From the NCBI GenBank assembly GCA_024509875.1, contig JAMPIV010012171.1:1-64000 (forward strand): a DNA stretch of 64,000 bases. Reading direction: 5' to 3'. Numbering within the stretch: the stretch's first letter is position 1; the number at the start of each line of letters is the position of its first letter. Origin of the DNA: Oreohelix idahoensis (Eukaryota; Mollusca; Gastropoda; Stylommatophora; Oreohelicidae). A program made the translations under genes and the position numbers. This document shows positions 23,117-33,039 of this stretch, piece after piece. The notes under the pieces are model-generated. The model saw only the letters and a list, made by a program, of their open reading frames with translations, made no database searches and was not told the origin of the DNA.

Positions 23117-24730
23117 AAACTCGTCAAAAGTCAAGGGCCACCCTATTATTTTCAATACACTTTTATATAAGCGCATAGAATGATTAAATGAAAGAAGTTT
23201 TTAGTAAAAATGGATGCAATATCTTCCTCTGACAGTCCTCTATGCACGTTAAGCATAAAAACAACTCACCGACAACCATGGTGATCACGTGCAATTTGTT
23301 TTGCTGACCATAAATTCACATTTTTAATCTGTTTTTTCAAAATTCCGTACAACCAAACAGGTGAAGTAATCGTGCTGATTGACATTCCACGTGCAATAGC
23401 GACTTTTCGTGAACAGAGTTCACTCTTAATTTGTTTTACAATCAGCAGACTTAGGGTAGTTTCATCACTTGCAAAAACCATGCCACCGAGAAGAAGTCTT
23501 GACACCTTACAAAGAATGAGGGCTATAGCGTGGGTTGAAAGTGGTTTATCTGTCCGTGAGGTTGCTAGACGGCTTGCAGTGTCACACTCTACTATCCAAA
23601 GAATTTTGGAGAGATTTCAGGCCACAGGAAGTGTGGCAGATCGCCACCCGCCAGGTCGCCTTAGATGCACCAATAGACATGATGACCTGTACCTCCTGTC
23701 GTCAGCCCTGCGCCATCGAACAGTGACTTGTTCCACTCTAAGATGTCAGCTGAGACAAACTGTAAACGTTAATGTCAGTCAAACACCATTCGCAGACGTT
23801 TACATGAATTTGGACTGGCTGCTCGTTGTCCTGCAGTCAGAATCCCTCTTACTCCTGCTCATCGCAGAGCTCGTGTTGCTTGGTGTCGCGAGCACATCCG
23901 ATGGACAAGGCAACAATGGCGTCAAGTTCTCTTCACTGATGAATCTCGCTTCACTGTGTCATTCAATGATGGCAGGATTCGAGTTTGGAGACGACCAGGA
24001 GAGCGATTTACTGATGACACAAATCGAGAGGTGGATCGTTATGGTAGGGGTTTTGTCATGGCCTGGGGAGGCTTCTACAGACACGGCAGGACCCCACTCT
24101 ATATCATCCAAGGCAACTTGACCGGCCCAAGATACCAGAACGAAATCTTGAGACCAATTGTTCAGCCTGCTCTGGAGGCCATAGGTGGTAATGCCATCTT
24201 CCAACATGATAACGCTCGACCCCATCGAGCTCGTGTGGTGAATGAGTTTATTCAGCAACATGGGATCATCAGGATGGCGTGGCCAGCTTATTCACCTGAC
24301 CTTTCTCCGATTGAGCACCTCTGGGATATCCTTGGTCGAAGATTGTCAACAAATCACCCCCTGCCAATGGATGTTGCACAGCTGTCTGCATTTCTGCTTC
24401 AGGAATGGCAAGCTGTTCCTCATGATATTCTTCGGACCCTTGTGGACTCGATGCGTCTACGCTGTCTTGAATGCCTTGCTGCAAACGGTGGTCATACCCG
24501 ATTTTGAAATGTCTATTTGTCCAATATCTATTTTGTGACTTTTGAAAAGGTGGGTGACACACTTCACAGCTTCATTGCGTTTGAATGTGTGTTCCCATTT
24601 CTTTACGTGACATGTCAATTTGGTATTCAATAAATGCCGTTTTGACTGATACCAATTACGTTTATATCAGATTTGTTTTATGGTTTCAACCAAGATTTTT
24701 CTAAGTGGCCCTTGACTTTTTGACGAGTAG
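23117..24730 (+). mobile_element. Tc1-like DNA transposon
   Basis: The 1.6-kb element has terminal inverted repeats: ACTCGTCAAAAGTCAAGGGC on the left, and on the right the reverse complement ACTCGTCAAAAAGTCAAGGGC with one extra A. TA lies at each edge (23115-23116 and 24731-24732). It sits inside the 75-bp minisatellite. It encodes one transposase with one frame break, so it is probably inactive but could be mobilised in trans. Confidence 0.9.
23480..24507 (+). pseudogene. Tc1-family DD34E transposase, one frameshift
   Basis: The ATG at 23480 starts MPPRRSLDTLQRMRAI, followed by a helix-turn-helix DNA-binding domain (GLSVREVARRLAVSHSTIQ). The catalytic core shows LFTDESRF (first Asp), FQHDNARPH (second Asp) and DLSPIEHLWD (Glu). 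There are 34 residues between the second Asp and the Glu, the Tc1 spacing. The frame changes once between about 23770 and 23790, where the sequence goes from VNVNVSQ to TIRRRLHEFG. The protein ends HTRF at 24507. Apart from that one indel the core is complete. Confidence 0.9.
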
Positions 24731-24790
24731 TATATATGAACTGAAGTGTTGACATAACAAATATATGTATCATAATGTCATCATCATCAT
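24731..24790. repeat. 75-bp minisatellite, last partial unit
   Basis: TATATGAACTGAAGTGTTGA onward matches the array unit; it then passes into an (ATC)n tract. Confidence 0.85.
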
Positions 24791-25607
24791 CATCCTCTTT
24801 AAGCTCCCTAGGAAGCACGGGGCTACTATTAGTTCCTTCTGAGAAAGCCCGCACGAAGCAGTCACCAGATATTGATGTGGTAGTTCATGTGGCAATCTTT
24901 TTTACATGATGAGGTTACCGGCCTCATACACGACTTGACATAAATAAGCATTTTCATAAATGTTAAATACATATATAAAATAATGAACAAAAGATATATC
25001 TAAGACTCACCATTTTCTCTATGAAGGGTATGCAGATGCTTTTTCACAGATAGGTTGAAAGCGCTTACAAGCAACTGTCGAGATACAGTCTTCCCAGGTG
25101 AGATAATTATGATTGCTAATATACAAATTCTAGCTTTAATACTCGGGGAAGATTCGTTTATAAATATTTTAAATAGAAGTTTTACAGATTTAATTTCACT
25201 AGTTGCTCTTAATATTTATCACGTTCTAACAAAAACGTTTCCTACCTCCTTTCTGACGTCTGTCTCTCCGCGATGAAGTGAAATGAAAGTCACGAGCTTT
25301 ATAGCTGAAAATTTCGCCCACACGAAATTTAATTTCTGGCTTCGTAAATTTATTTAAACCAATCGCTACTGTAGGGTGCCTACATTTGAAGCATTCACCT
25401 ACACGTCATATATTATTTGGGAAGAGTTGTTATTTGAAATGAATAAATTAATTTTGCTAATTACTTGTACCATCGGAAATTATTGCGTGATCTGACCAAT
25501 CCTAATTTCGTAATATGTATCTGTCTCCTCTTTTCACCTCGGAGGAGACACATGAAAGGCCAGTACTGTCATTTTCCAGCTGGTTAGACATAAGGATAGG
25601 CAATTTT
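24791..25607. other. Mostly unassigned; possible LINE 3' end at its left edge
   Basis: Minus-strand GGGAGCTTAAAGAGGATGAT near 24785-24815 resembles the GGGAGCTAAAG end of the local LINE family with a GAT tail. The rest holds nothing supportable. Confidence 0.3.
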
Positions 25608-25672
25608 CTCAGGTCACCCCAGCAAGATATTTGCTCAGGTCACCCCAGCAAGATATTTGCTTAGGTCACCCC
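25608..25672. repeat. 25-bp tandem repeat, under three copies
   Basis: CTCAGGTCACCCCAGCAAGA followed by TATTTG is repeated with one variant. Confidence 0.85.
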
Positions 25673-25984
25673 AGCTTATTTATATGCAAGTTATTATGTA
25701 AGCGACCATTCCTTTCCGTGTTTAAGATAAGGCAACCAGGTGAATTTCAATCCCTATGCTCTATTGTAATCGCCTCACTGAGCAGACTTTACACAATTAG
25801 GAGCTGAACTTGCAAGCACTGGCTGCATCTACAGTCTGGTGTTACCTTAAGGAAGCGTACACACGACGAAAAAAAACAAACTTATCGGTAAATAAGGACG
25901 GAGAGGAAGATAGCAAAAAGATGGGCAGAAAAAATGGGCGAATGAATATGACGTACCGTCACATATACAAAGAAACAAAATTAA

Positions 25985-26245
25985 TTACATGCAAGGAAGC
26001 AAAATTAATGACAATGAAAAGGTAACAACATTAATGACAATGGCAAGGAAATAAAATTATTGACAATGACAAGGCAGAAAAATGAATGACAGTGAACGAG
26101 AAACACAATAAATGACAATTACAAGGACAAAGAAGAAAGACAAATTAATGACACAGACAAGGCAACACAATTAATGACACAGACAAGGCAATACAATTAA
26201 TGACACAGACAAGGCAACACAATTAATGACACTGAGAAAAATATT
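25985..26245. repeat. Degenerate 26-bp tandem repeat beside host exon E
   Basis: Units of the form ACAAGGCAACACAATTAATG plus ACACAG are regular at 26145-26230 and decayed to the left. The block lies in the intron within about 20 bp of the exon E donor. Confidence 0.8.
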
Positions 26246-26265
26246 AAGAATATTGAAAAACTTAC

Positions 26266-26352
26266 ATCGTAAATTTTATACACAAAATAAACAAGCTCTG
26301 CTGGACTCAAGAGAAAAAATAAATGAGCTCCGATCTTTGATTCCACTGGCAT
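26266..26352 (-). CDS. Host membrane-protein gene, exon E (short)
   Basis: The exon is 87 bp (29 codons), phase 0 in and out. The acceptor is TTGATTTTTCAG and the donor is TACGAT|GTAAGT. The product begins MPVESKIGAHLFFLLS and ends LVYFVYKIYD, a single membrane helix with a short polar head. Methionine is simply the first residue of the exon and is not taken as a start codon. It fits directly after exon C (ending FLGYFT) and before exon D. It abuts a 26-bp degenerate tandem repeat in its intron. Confidence 0.83.
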
Positions 26353-26489
26353 CTGAAAAATCAATGATGAAAACATTATCAAAGCTGAGCAATTTAATTT
26401 GCCGAAACGTTATTTCCCTGTGCTAATTGTGAAATTCTGAGAAAACTAAAAGTACAGTTTGGCTATGATACTTTTGTTTTTCTGTCACA

Positions 26490-26880
26490 GTCAGTCATTG
26501 CAACGTTGAAAAGCCAAAATAATACAGACCGTGATGACCTCGGAATAATGCTCCACAAACTTTGTCAACGATTCAAAAGTGTTGTGATCTAATGAATCCC
26601 ATCTCATTGTAACATTACCGGAAATGAAGAGGCTGACAGAATGGCAAAAGAAGGTTCACATCTACCTCAGCCTGATGCAAGCATAACTTTTGAGGAGGCA
26701 AAGAGTATTATCAGAATCAGATACAGAAACAAATGGAATGTAGAAGATGATAGGAAACTCTTTACAGAGCGATACAACAGGAAGCAATCTGATCATCAGA
26801 AGAAGTCCCTCCATCCGACAAGTGTTTCGGCCCGATTACTCCTTTACACTCTAAGGGGGGCGGGCCCACTTGGGTCATGA
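26490..26880 (+). pseudogene. RNase H fragment of a LINE
   Basis: The plus strand reads SVIATLKSQ-type sequence, then PSHCNITGNEEADRMAKEGS, the last catalytic block of a LINE RNase H (His and Asp), then ITFEEAKSIIRIRYRNKW. One in-frame stop lies near 26590. The sequence from 26745 on (TGTTTCGGCCC...GGGTCATGA) recurs at 38103-38340. Confidence 0.8.
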
Positions 26881-27242
26881 CTCCCAAGCGTCTCAGCTTC
26901 CTGTTGTCTTGTATCGAAAATGAACCCATTTCACTTACGGTAGCAACTTTTAATCCACAACGCCAGCCGTGGGGGCAATTGTGAAAGTAACAATGAGAAG
27001 ACAAATTATTCCGTTCGTTCCGTCGCCCCTCACAACTAAGGACACACACTGAGACACGAGCGCGCAGCCGACGAGCCTTAGCCACTGCGCGCCGCAAGCC
27101 ACTGAAATTCTGTACCTGACACACTCCCTATAGTATACATCGCCTGTTGCCCCAGAGTTGCAGCCCTTTCACTAGCACACCAGAAAAACTCAGCGCTGTG
27201 GACTTAGAAAAATTTTGGTGTTTTGTACCGCAGCGTTTATTG

Positions 27243-27612
27243 TCACGATTTCCATTGCCCATTGCGGTTGTTCCACAGCCAGCCTGATGCCTTTTCGGCA
27301 GTTTCGCTAAGCCTCTTCAGTGCCCTTGTTCTAGACTGTCCCTTCAGCCCCAACAGTTTCAATAAATCATACACTGATGCAGCCACAAGCCCTCTTGCGC
27401 CCACTTCAACCGCCATGACCCTTGCACTGAATCCATCGTGTCTCAGATCCGCGGCCAGATCGCTATACTTGGCCGCTTTGAATGAATGTTGCTCGTCTAA
27501 TCTGGATTCAAATGGCACGGTCAGTTCAATCAGTATGACCTGAAGCGTTGCTGAAGAATGAAGCATTATATCCGGCCGTCTCCGCGATTTTCTGATACTC
27601 TCTGGATATGCG

Positions 27613-27659
<47 letters not shown>

Positions 27660-28415
27660 ACGTCCAGGTAGGTCTACCGCCATCTCCCAGTCGTTTGCAC
27701 AGTCAAGAAGAGATGGTAAACTGCTACCAGGTTTACTCGGTTTGGGGTGTGCTGACTTTCCTGCCCTCAGAAAGTATGTATTTGTGGTGTCTGGCCGGAC
27801 TTTGCTATTCGCTTTCATTCTTGCCTGATCTATTGTTGCAGCAAGCTCATTTAGCACTTTGTTATGGCGCCAAGTGTATCGTCCTTGCCCTAATGCCACC
27901 TTACACGCTGAGAGCACGTGTTCAAGTGTCTGCCTCCCCTGGCACAGGGGGCACTGCTCATCATCTGACTTTCCCCATTTCACAAGGTTGGTGGCCGACG
28001 GCAGCAGGCCATACATTGATCTAACCACGAAGCTGAGCCTAAGAGGTGCCATATGCCATATATCATTCCATGTCAAGGATCTCTGCAGGGCTCCTTCCCA
28101 TGTAGTCCATTGGCCTTGTTGGACCTGCTGCACTGCTTTTAGCAACCTCTTATCATTCTCAGCTCCTCGTATCTCCTGAACTACCATGTCTCTGCGCTCC
28201 CTACTTGATGCCTTGGACCACCAGCAGATGTCACCATGCCCAAATCCCCGTCTATTCGTTTGTGTGTATCCGATTACCTCTCTCAGTTTGAGTGACTCTT
28301 CGGCAGCATCAACAGCTTCTTCCACTCTCCACTTCCTACCCGTTTTCAGTGTGATGCTTACTACTAGCTCAACAGAAGAGAACAAGTGGTAATCTTCAGA
28401 CTCCACACTAGCCAC
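27243..28415 (-). pseudogene. C-terminal part of an RLE-type LINE (zinc finger plus restriction-like endonuclease)
   Basis: The open frame has 390 codons. It contains WWSKASSRERRDMVVQE, WNDIWHMAPLRLSFVVRSMY, then CPLCQGRQTLEHVLSAC (Cys-Cys-His-Cys) and ALGQGRYTWRHNKVL. A restriction-like nuclease follows: RRPDIMLHSS and, about 14 residues after the Asp, LIELTVPFE, then KYSDLAADLRHDGF and VMAVEVGARGLVA. It ends LWNNRNGQWKS. The PD...(D/E) spacing is that of R2-like LINE endonucleases. A 47-base G run (C on the plus strand, 27613-27659) encodes poly-Gly in the middle of the nuclease region and looks like a secondary expansion. The reverse transcriptase is absent: the copy is 5' truncated. Confidence 0.78.
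27613..27659. repeat. Poly-C run of 47 bases inside the RLE-type LINE
   Basis: Uninterrupted homopolymer; on the coding (minus) strand it is poly-G. Its length is likely unreliable. Confidence 0.95.
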
Positions 28416-28421
28416 AAATGA

Positions 28422-28625
28422 TTGAGATACTATCTACTCAACAAGCTAAAGATAGGAACTACCGATCAGTATAACTGTGGCACTGATAAAATGACTGCTG
28501 AACATCTGCTTCAAAGTTGCCCCTTATATGTGGTACAGAGAAAGCGCATATGGCCGACGCCAGCTCCGTTCGTGGAAAAGCTCTACGGAGATTCAAATAG
28601 TCTCAAACTGACAACTGCTTTCTGA
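28422..28625 (+). pseudogene. LINE C-terminal zinc-knuckle fragment
   Basis: MRYYLLNKLKIG, then CGTDKMTAEHLLQSCPLY. It is the same family as the fragment at 11000-11224. It starts 7 bp from the 5' edge of the opposite-strand RLE-type LINE piece. Confidence 0.78.
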
Positions 28626-28689
28626 GAGTGTACGAAGAAGAAGAAGAAATGTTGTTCAATTCATTTTTGACATTTGTAGAACTTTGGCC

Positions 28690-28900
28690 ACATAAAAAGG
28701 CATAACACCTTGCAGAAGACCATAACAGAAGGGAGAGTTGAAGGCAAACGTGCAAGGGGAAGACAGCGCTATAAGTGGGAAGATAACATCAAAAGATGGA
28801 CAGGAAAGAGTCTATCAGAGTGCACCACCAAGACAAGAGACAGAAGACGTTGGAGATCCATTACAGCCAACCTTCGTTGTGGAGATGGCAGCTGATGATG
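28690..28900 (+). pseudogene. LINE C-terminal tail with GAT tail
   Basis: TLQKTITEGRVEGKRARGRQ, WEDNIKRWTGKSL, and TRDRRRWRSITANL are the usual last motifs of an APE-type LINE. GATGATGATGAG follows the stop codon as the tail. Confidence 0.82.
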
Positions 28901-29103
28901 ATGAGAACGAGCGAACAACGAGCGAAATGTTTATTGCATCAGGGTAAAGAAAAAAGCATTATTCCATTTTTACAATTCTGCCCTTCAATAACACACATCG
29001 CAAAGCGTTTTAAAAATAATAATTTATTAACTTCGTTAATAATGATTAAATATTAACATTTTATTCGATAATAGAACACACATAGATGTCTACACACAGT
29101 GAT

Positions 29104-29136
<33 letters not shown>

Positions 29137-29150
29137 TAGAGAGACAGAGA
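29104..29150. repeat. GAAA/GA microsatellite
   Basis: Purine-rich run of GAAA units followed by GA units. Confidence 0.9.
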
Positions 29151-29616
29151 GAGTCGCGTAGACCATATGTGGTCCGCGTCAAATTGTTTTGTGGCCCGTG
29201 CTCATGCAAACAAATATTCATTTAATTCTAATCTATAATTAATACTTTTTAGATAAGACTCAAACTGTCTAGCGGAAAGCAATGTGTCACTGCCTGCAGC
29301 CAGCGTCTGAAAGCGTTAAACTGACATTGATATCGAGACTGTGGTTACAGAACCTCCCCCCCCCCCCCACACACACACACACACACATACAAACTTCTCA
29401 TTAGGACGTAAAAATAAAGCAAATTATTTCCATAGAAATTCAATGCTCACTGTCATTTAAATTTTATTATTTTGAATTTAGCTCTCTTTGCTTTTGATCT
29501 AGTTTTCACTGAGTTTTATTTTGAGTAATTTTTTATCATGCGTGGCCCGCAGACTCTACATTTGTGGGTTTATGTGGCCCTTGGGGTAGAGTAAGTTGGA
29601 CCACCCTGATCTATAC
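29147..29616. mobile_element. Possible non-autonomous hAT-like element
   Basis: The right edge, read inward, is CAGGGTGGTCCAACTTACTC followed by CAAGGGCCACAT, a pattern found at hAT transposon ends. The left edge has GTGGTCCGCG and TTTTGTGGCCCG in mirror order, but the terminal bases are decayed and no 8-bp duplication could be confirmed. No coding sequence. Confidence 0.35.
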
Positions 29617-29731
29617 CGCTTAAAAGTAAATACTGATAAAAACGTTGTATGAACTAAAAGCAGAGATTTGCTAGAAGGTGAATTTTTAAGCGTTTACAAT
29701 TTTGAAACCTCTTGTCTGTAGAAGAACACAG

Positions 29732-30548
29732 GAGAGAAAGATCACATCGTGTGAGATAGATCCTTAAGAAGAGCCATTAATGCTACCAGGAGAGAAAGAT
29801 CACATCGTGTGAGATAGATACTTAAGAAGAGCCATTAAAGCTACCAGGAGAGAAAGATCACATCGTGTGAGATAGATCCTTGAGAAGAGCCATTAATGCT
29901 ACCAGGAGAGAAAGATCACATCGTGTAAGATAGATACTTAAGAAGAGCCATTAATGCTAGCAGGAGAGAAAGATCACAACGTGTGAGATAGATACTTAAG
30001 AAGAGCCATTAAAGCCACCAGGAGAGAAAGATCACAACGTGTGAGATAGATCCTTAAGAAGAGCCATTAATGCTACCAGGAGAGAAAGATCACATCGTGT
30101 GAGATAGATACTTAAGAAGAGCAATTAATGCTACCAGGAGAGAAAGATCAGATCGTGTGAGATAGATCCTTGAGAAGAGCCATTAATGCTACCAGGAGAG
30201 AAAGATCACATCGTGTGAGATAGATACTCAAGAAGAGCCATTAAAGCTACCAGGAGAGAAAGATCACATCGTGTGAGATAGATACTTAAGAAGAGCCATT
30301 AAAGCTACCAGGAGAGAAAGATCACATCGTGTGAGATAGATCCTTAAGAAGAGCCATTAATGCTACCAGGAGAGAAAGATCACATCGTATGAGATAGATC
30401 CTTGAGAAGAGCCATTAATGCTACCAGGAGAGAAAGATCACATCGTGTGAGATAGATCCTTAAGAAGAGCCATTAATGCTACCAGGAGAGAAAGATCACA
30501 TCGTGTGAGATAGATACTTAAGAAGAGCCATTAAAGCTACCAGGAGAG
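29732..30548 (+). repeat. 58-bp minisatellite made of LINE coding sequence, about 14 copies
   Basis: The unit includes CTACCAGGAGAGAAAGATCA, CGTGTGAGATAGATACTTAA and GAAGAGCCATTAA. At its right end the array runs without a break into a LINE C-terminal tail. Part of every unit (TTAAGAAGAGCCATTAAAGC then TACCAGGAGAGA) is that LINE's own coding sequence for LRRAIKATRR. The 58-bp length is not a multiple of three. Confidence 0.92.
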
Positions 30549-30885
30549 ACAGAACGAGAAATGATGATATCAGAACAAATTGTAGCAACTAAATCATACT
30601 TGGAATATATTGAGAGACAGAAAAGAAAGAGGTGTAGCCGTCACATGAAAATGAAGCCCGATCAAATACCACATGTGCTAACCACAGTCGAAGATCTGGT
30701 TGTCAGAGCACGGGAAAGACTAGGAGGTAGATGAATAGACAACATCACAGAAATCCTACAACAACACGAGGTCACGTCAGCCACTGCGACATTCTTGGCA
30801 CACAAACTAAAATGTCCGCTTCCCCGTGTGCGCTTAACAACAAGGGAGAAGACCAAACAAGTAAACATAAAGAAAGTTTAATACA
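30500..30885 (+). pseudogene. LINE C-terminal tail that seeded the 58-bp array
   Basis: LRRAIKATRRDRTRNDDIR, YLEYIERQKRKR and HEVTSATATFLAHKLKCPL are parts of a LINE C terminus. The first motif parallels LRKVVEVTRRDMVRNQTIR of the inner LINE at 2174-3382. There are stops in the frame. Confidence 0.7.
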
Positions 30886-30887
30886 TA

Positions 30888-33034
30888 TGAGTTGTTATGG
30901 TAATGACCTTTGTGAACTATAACAGTTATTGGCGTAGGTAGTAATATTTGAGTTGTATTGGTAATGACCTTTGTGAACTATACCAGTTAATTGCGTAAAT
31001 ACTGATGTTTGAGTTGTATTGGTAATGACCTTTGTGAAGTATAGCAGATACTTGCGCAAATACTGATGTTTGAGTGGTTTTGTTAATGACCTTTGTGAAC
31101 TATACCAGTTATTGCCGTAAATACTGACCTTTGAGTTGTATTGGTAATGACCTTTGTGAACTATACCAGTTATTGGCGTAAATACTGATGTTTGAGTTGT
31201 ATTGGTAATGACCTTTGTGAACTATACTAGTTATTGGCGTAAATACTGATGTTTGAGTTGTATTGGTAATGACCTTTGTGAACAATAACAGTTATTGGCG
31301 AAAATACTGATCTTTGAGTTGTATTGGTAATGACCTTTGTGAACTATACCAGTTATTGGCGTAAATACTGGTGTTTGAGTTGTATTGGTTATGACCTTTG
31401 TGAACTATAGCAGATATTGGCGTAAATACTGATGTTTGAGTTGTATTGGTAATGACCTATGTGAACTATGACAATTTTTGGCGTAAATACTGATGTTTGA
31501 GTTGTATTGGTAATGAACTTTGTGAACTATAACAGTTATTGGCGTAAATACTGATGTTTGAGTTGTATTAGTTATGACCCTTGTGAACTATAACAGTTAT
31601 TGGCGTAAATACTGACGTTTGAGTTGTATTGGTAATTATCTTTGTGAACTATAATAGTTATTGGCGTAAACACTGATGTTTGAGTTGTATTGGTAATGAC
31701 ATTTGTGAACTATAATAGTTATTGGCGTAAATACTGATGTTTGAGTTGTATTGGTAATGACCTTTGTCAACTATACCAGCTACTTGCGTAAATACTGATG
31801 TTTGATTTGTATTGTTAATGACCTTTGTGAATAATAACAGTTATTGGCATAAATACCGATGTTTGAGTTGTATTGGTAATGACCTTTGTGAACTATAACA
31901 GTTATTGGCGTAGGTACTAATATTTGAGTTGTATTGGCAATGACCTTTGTGAACTTTACCAGTTATTGGCGTAAATACTGATGTTTGAGTTGTATTGGTA
32001 ATGACCTTTGTGAACTATAGCAGTTAATGGCGTAGGTGCTAATATTTGAGTTGTATTGGTAATGACCTTTGTGAACTATAACAGTTATTGCCATAAATAC
32101 TAATATTGTTCCCATAGTCAGCTATGACTGAAGGGGCTATTATATTATTATTATAAACTAATATGTGAGTTGTATTGGTAATGAACTTTGTGAACTATAA
32201 CTGTTATTGGCATAGGTACGAAAATTTGAGTTGTAATGGTAATGACGTTTATGAACTATAACAGTTTTTGGGGTAGGTACTAATATTTGAGTTGTATTGG
32301 TAATGACTTTTGTGAACTATAACAGTTATTGGCGTAGGTACTAACACTTGAGTTGTAATGGTAATGACATTTGTGAACTATAACAGTTATTGGCATAAGT
32401 ACTAATATTTGAGTTGTATTGGTAATGACCTTTGTGAACTATAATAGTTAATGGCGAAGGTACTAATATTTGTTTTGTATTGGTAATGACCTTTGTTTAC
32501 TATACCATTTATTAGCGTAGGTACTAATATTTGAGTTGTATTGGTAATGACCTTTGTGAACTATACCAGTTATTGGCGTAGGTACTAATGTTTGAGTTGT
32601 ATTAGTAATGACTTTTGTGATCTATAACAGTTATTGGCGTAGGTACTAAAATTTGAGTTGTAATGGTAATGACCTTTGTGAACTATAACAGTTATTTGCA
32701 TAGGTGCTAATATTTGAGTTGTATTGGTAATGACCTTTGTGAACTGTAACAGTTATTGGCGTAGGTACTAATATTTGAGTTGTATTGGTAATGACCTTTT
32801 TGAACTATAAAAGTTATTGGCGTAGGTACAAATGTGTGAGTTGTATTGGTAATGACCTTTGGGAACTATAACAGTTATTAGCGAAGATACTAATATTTGT
32901 TTTGTATTGGTAATGACCTTTGTGAACTATACCATTTATTGGCGTAGGTACTAATATTTGAGTTGTATTGGTAATGACATTTGTGAACTATACCAGTTAT
33001 TGGCGTAGGTACTAATGTTTGAGTTGTATTGGTA
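30888..33034. repeat. 61-bp minisatellite, left block (about 35 copies)
   Basis: The unit contains TTGAGTTGTATTGGTAATGA, CCTTTGTGAACTATAACAG and TTATTGGCGTA. Moderate divergence between copies (TAAATACTGATGT against TAGGTACTAATAT variants) shows two sub-blocks. Confidence 0.95.
32107..32156 (+). mobile_element. 50-bp LINE 3'-end insertion with 8-bp TSD
   Basis: The insert TGTTCCCATAGTCAGCTATG ... GGGGCTATTATATTATTATT interrupts the 61-bp array. ACTAATAT flanks it at 32099-32106 and 32157-32164. Its sequence equals the 3' end of the LINE at 6862-7235. Confidence 0.85.
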
Positions 33035-33039
33035 ATGAC

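Noticed and set aside
24781..24830. Another LINE 3' end with GAT tail
   Set aside because: Only about 20 bp resemble the family end; not enough to call.
27608..28179. Plus-strand proline-rich and other frames
   Set aside because: Antisense of the RLE-type LINE frame and its poly-G run.
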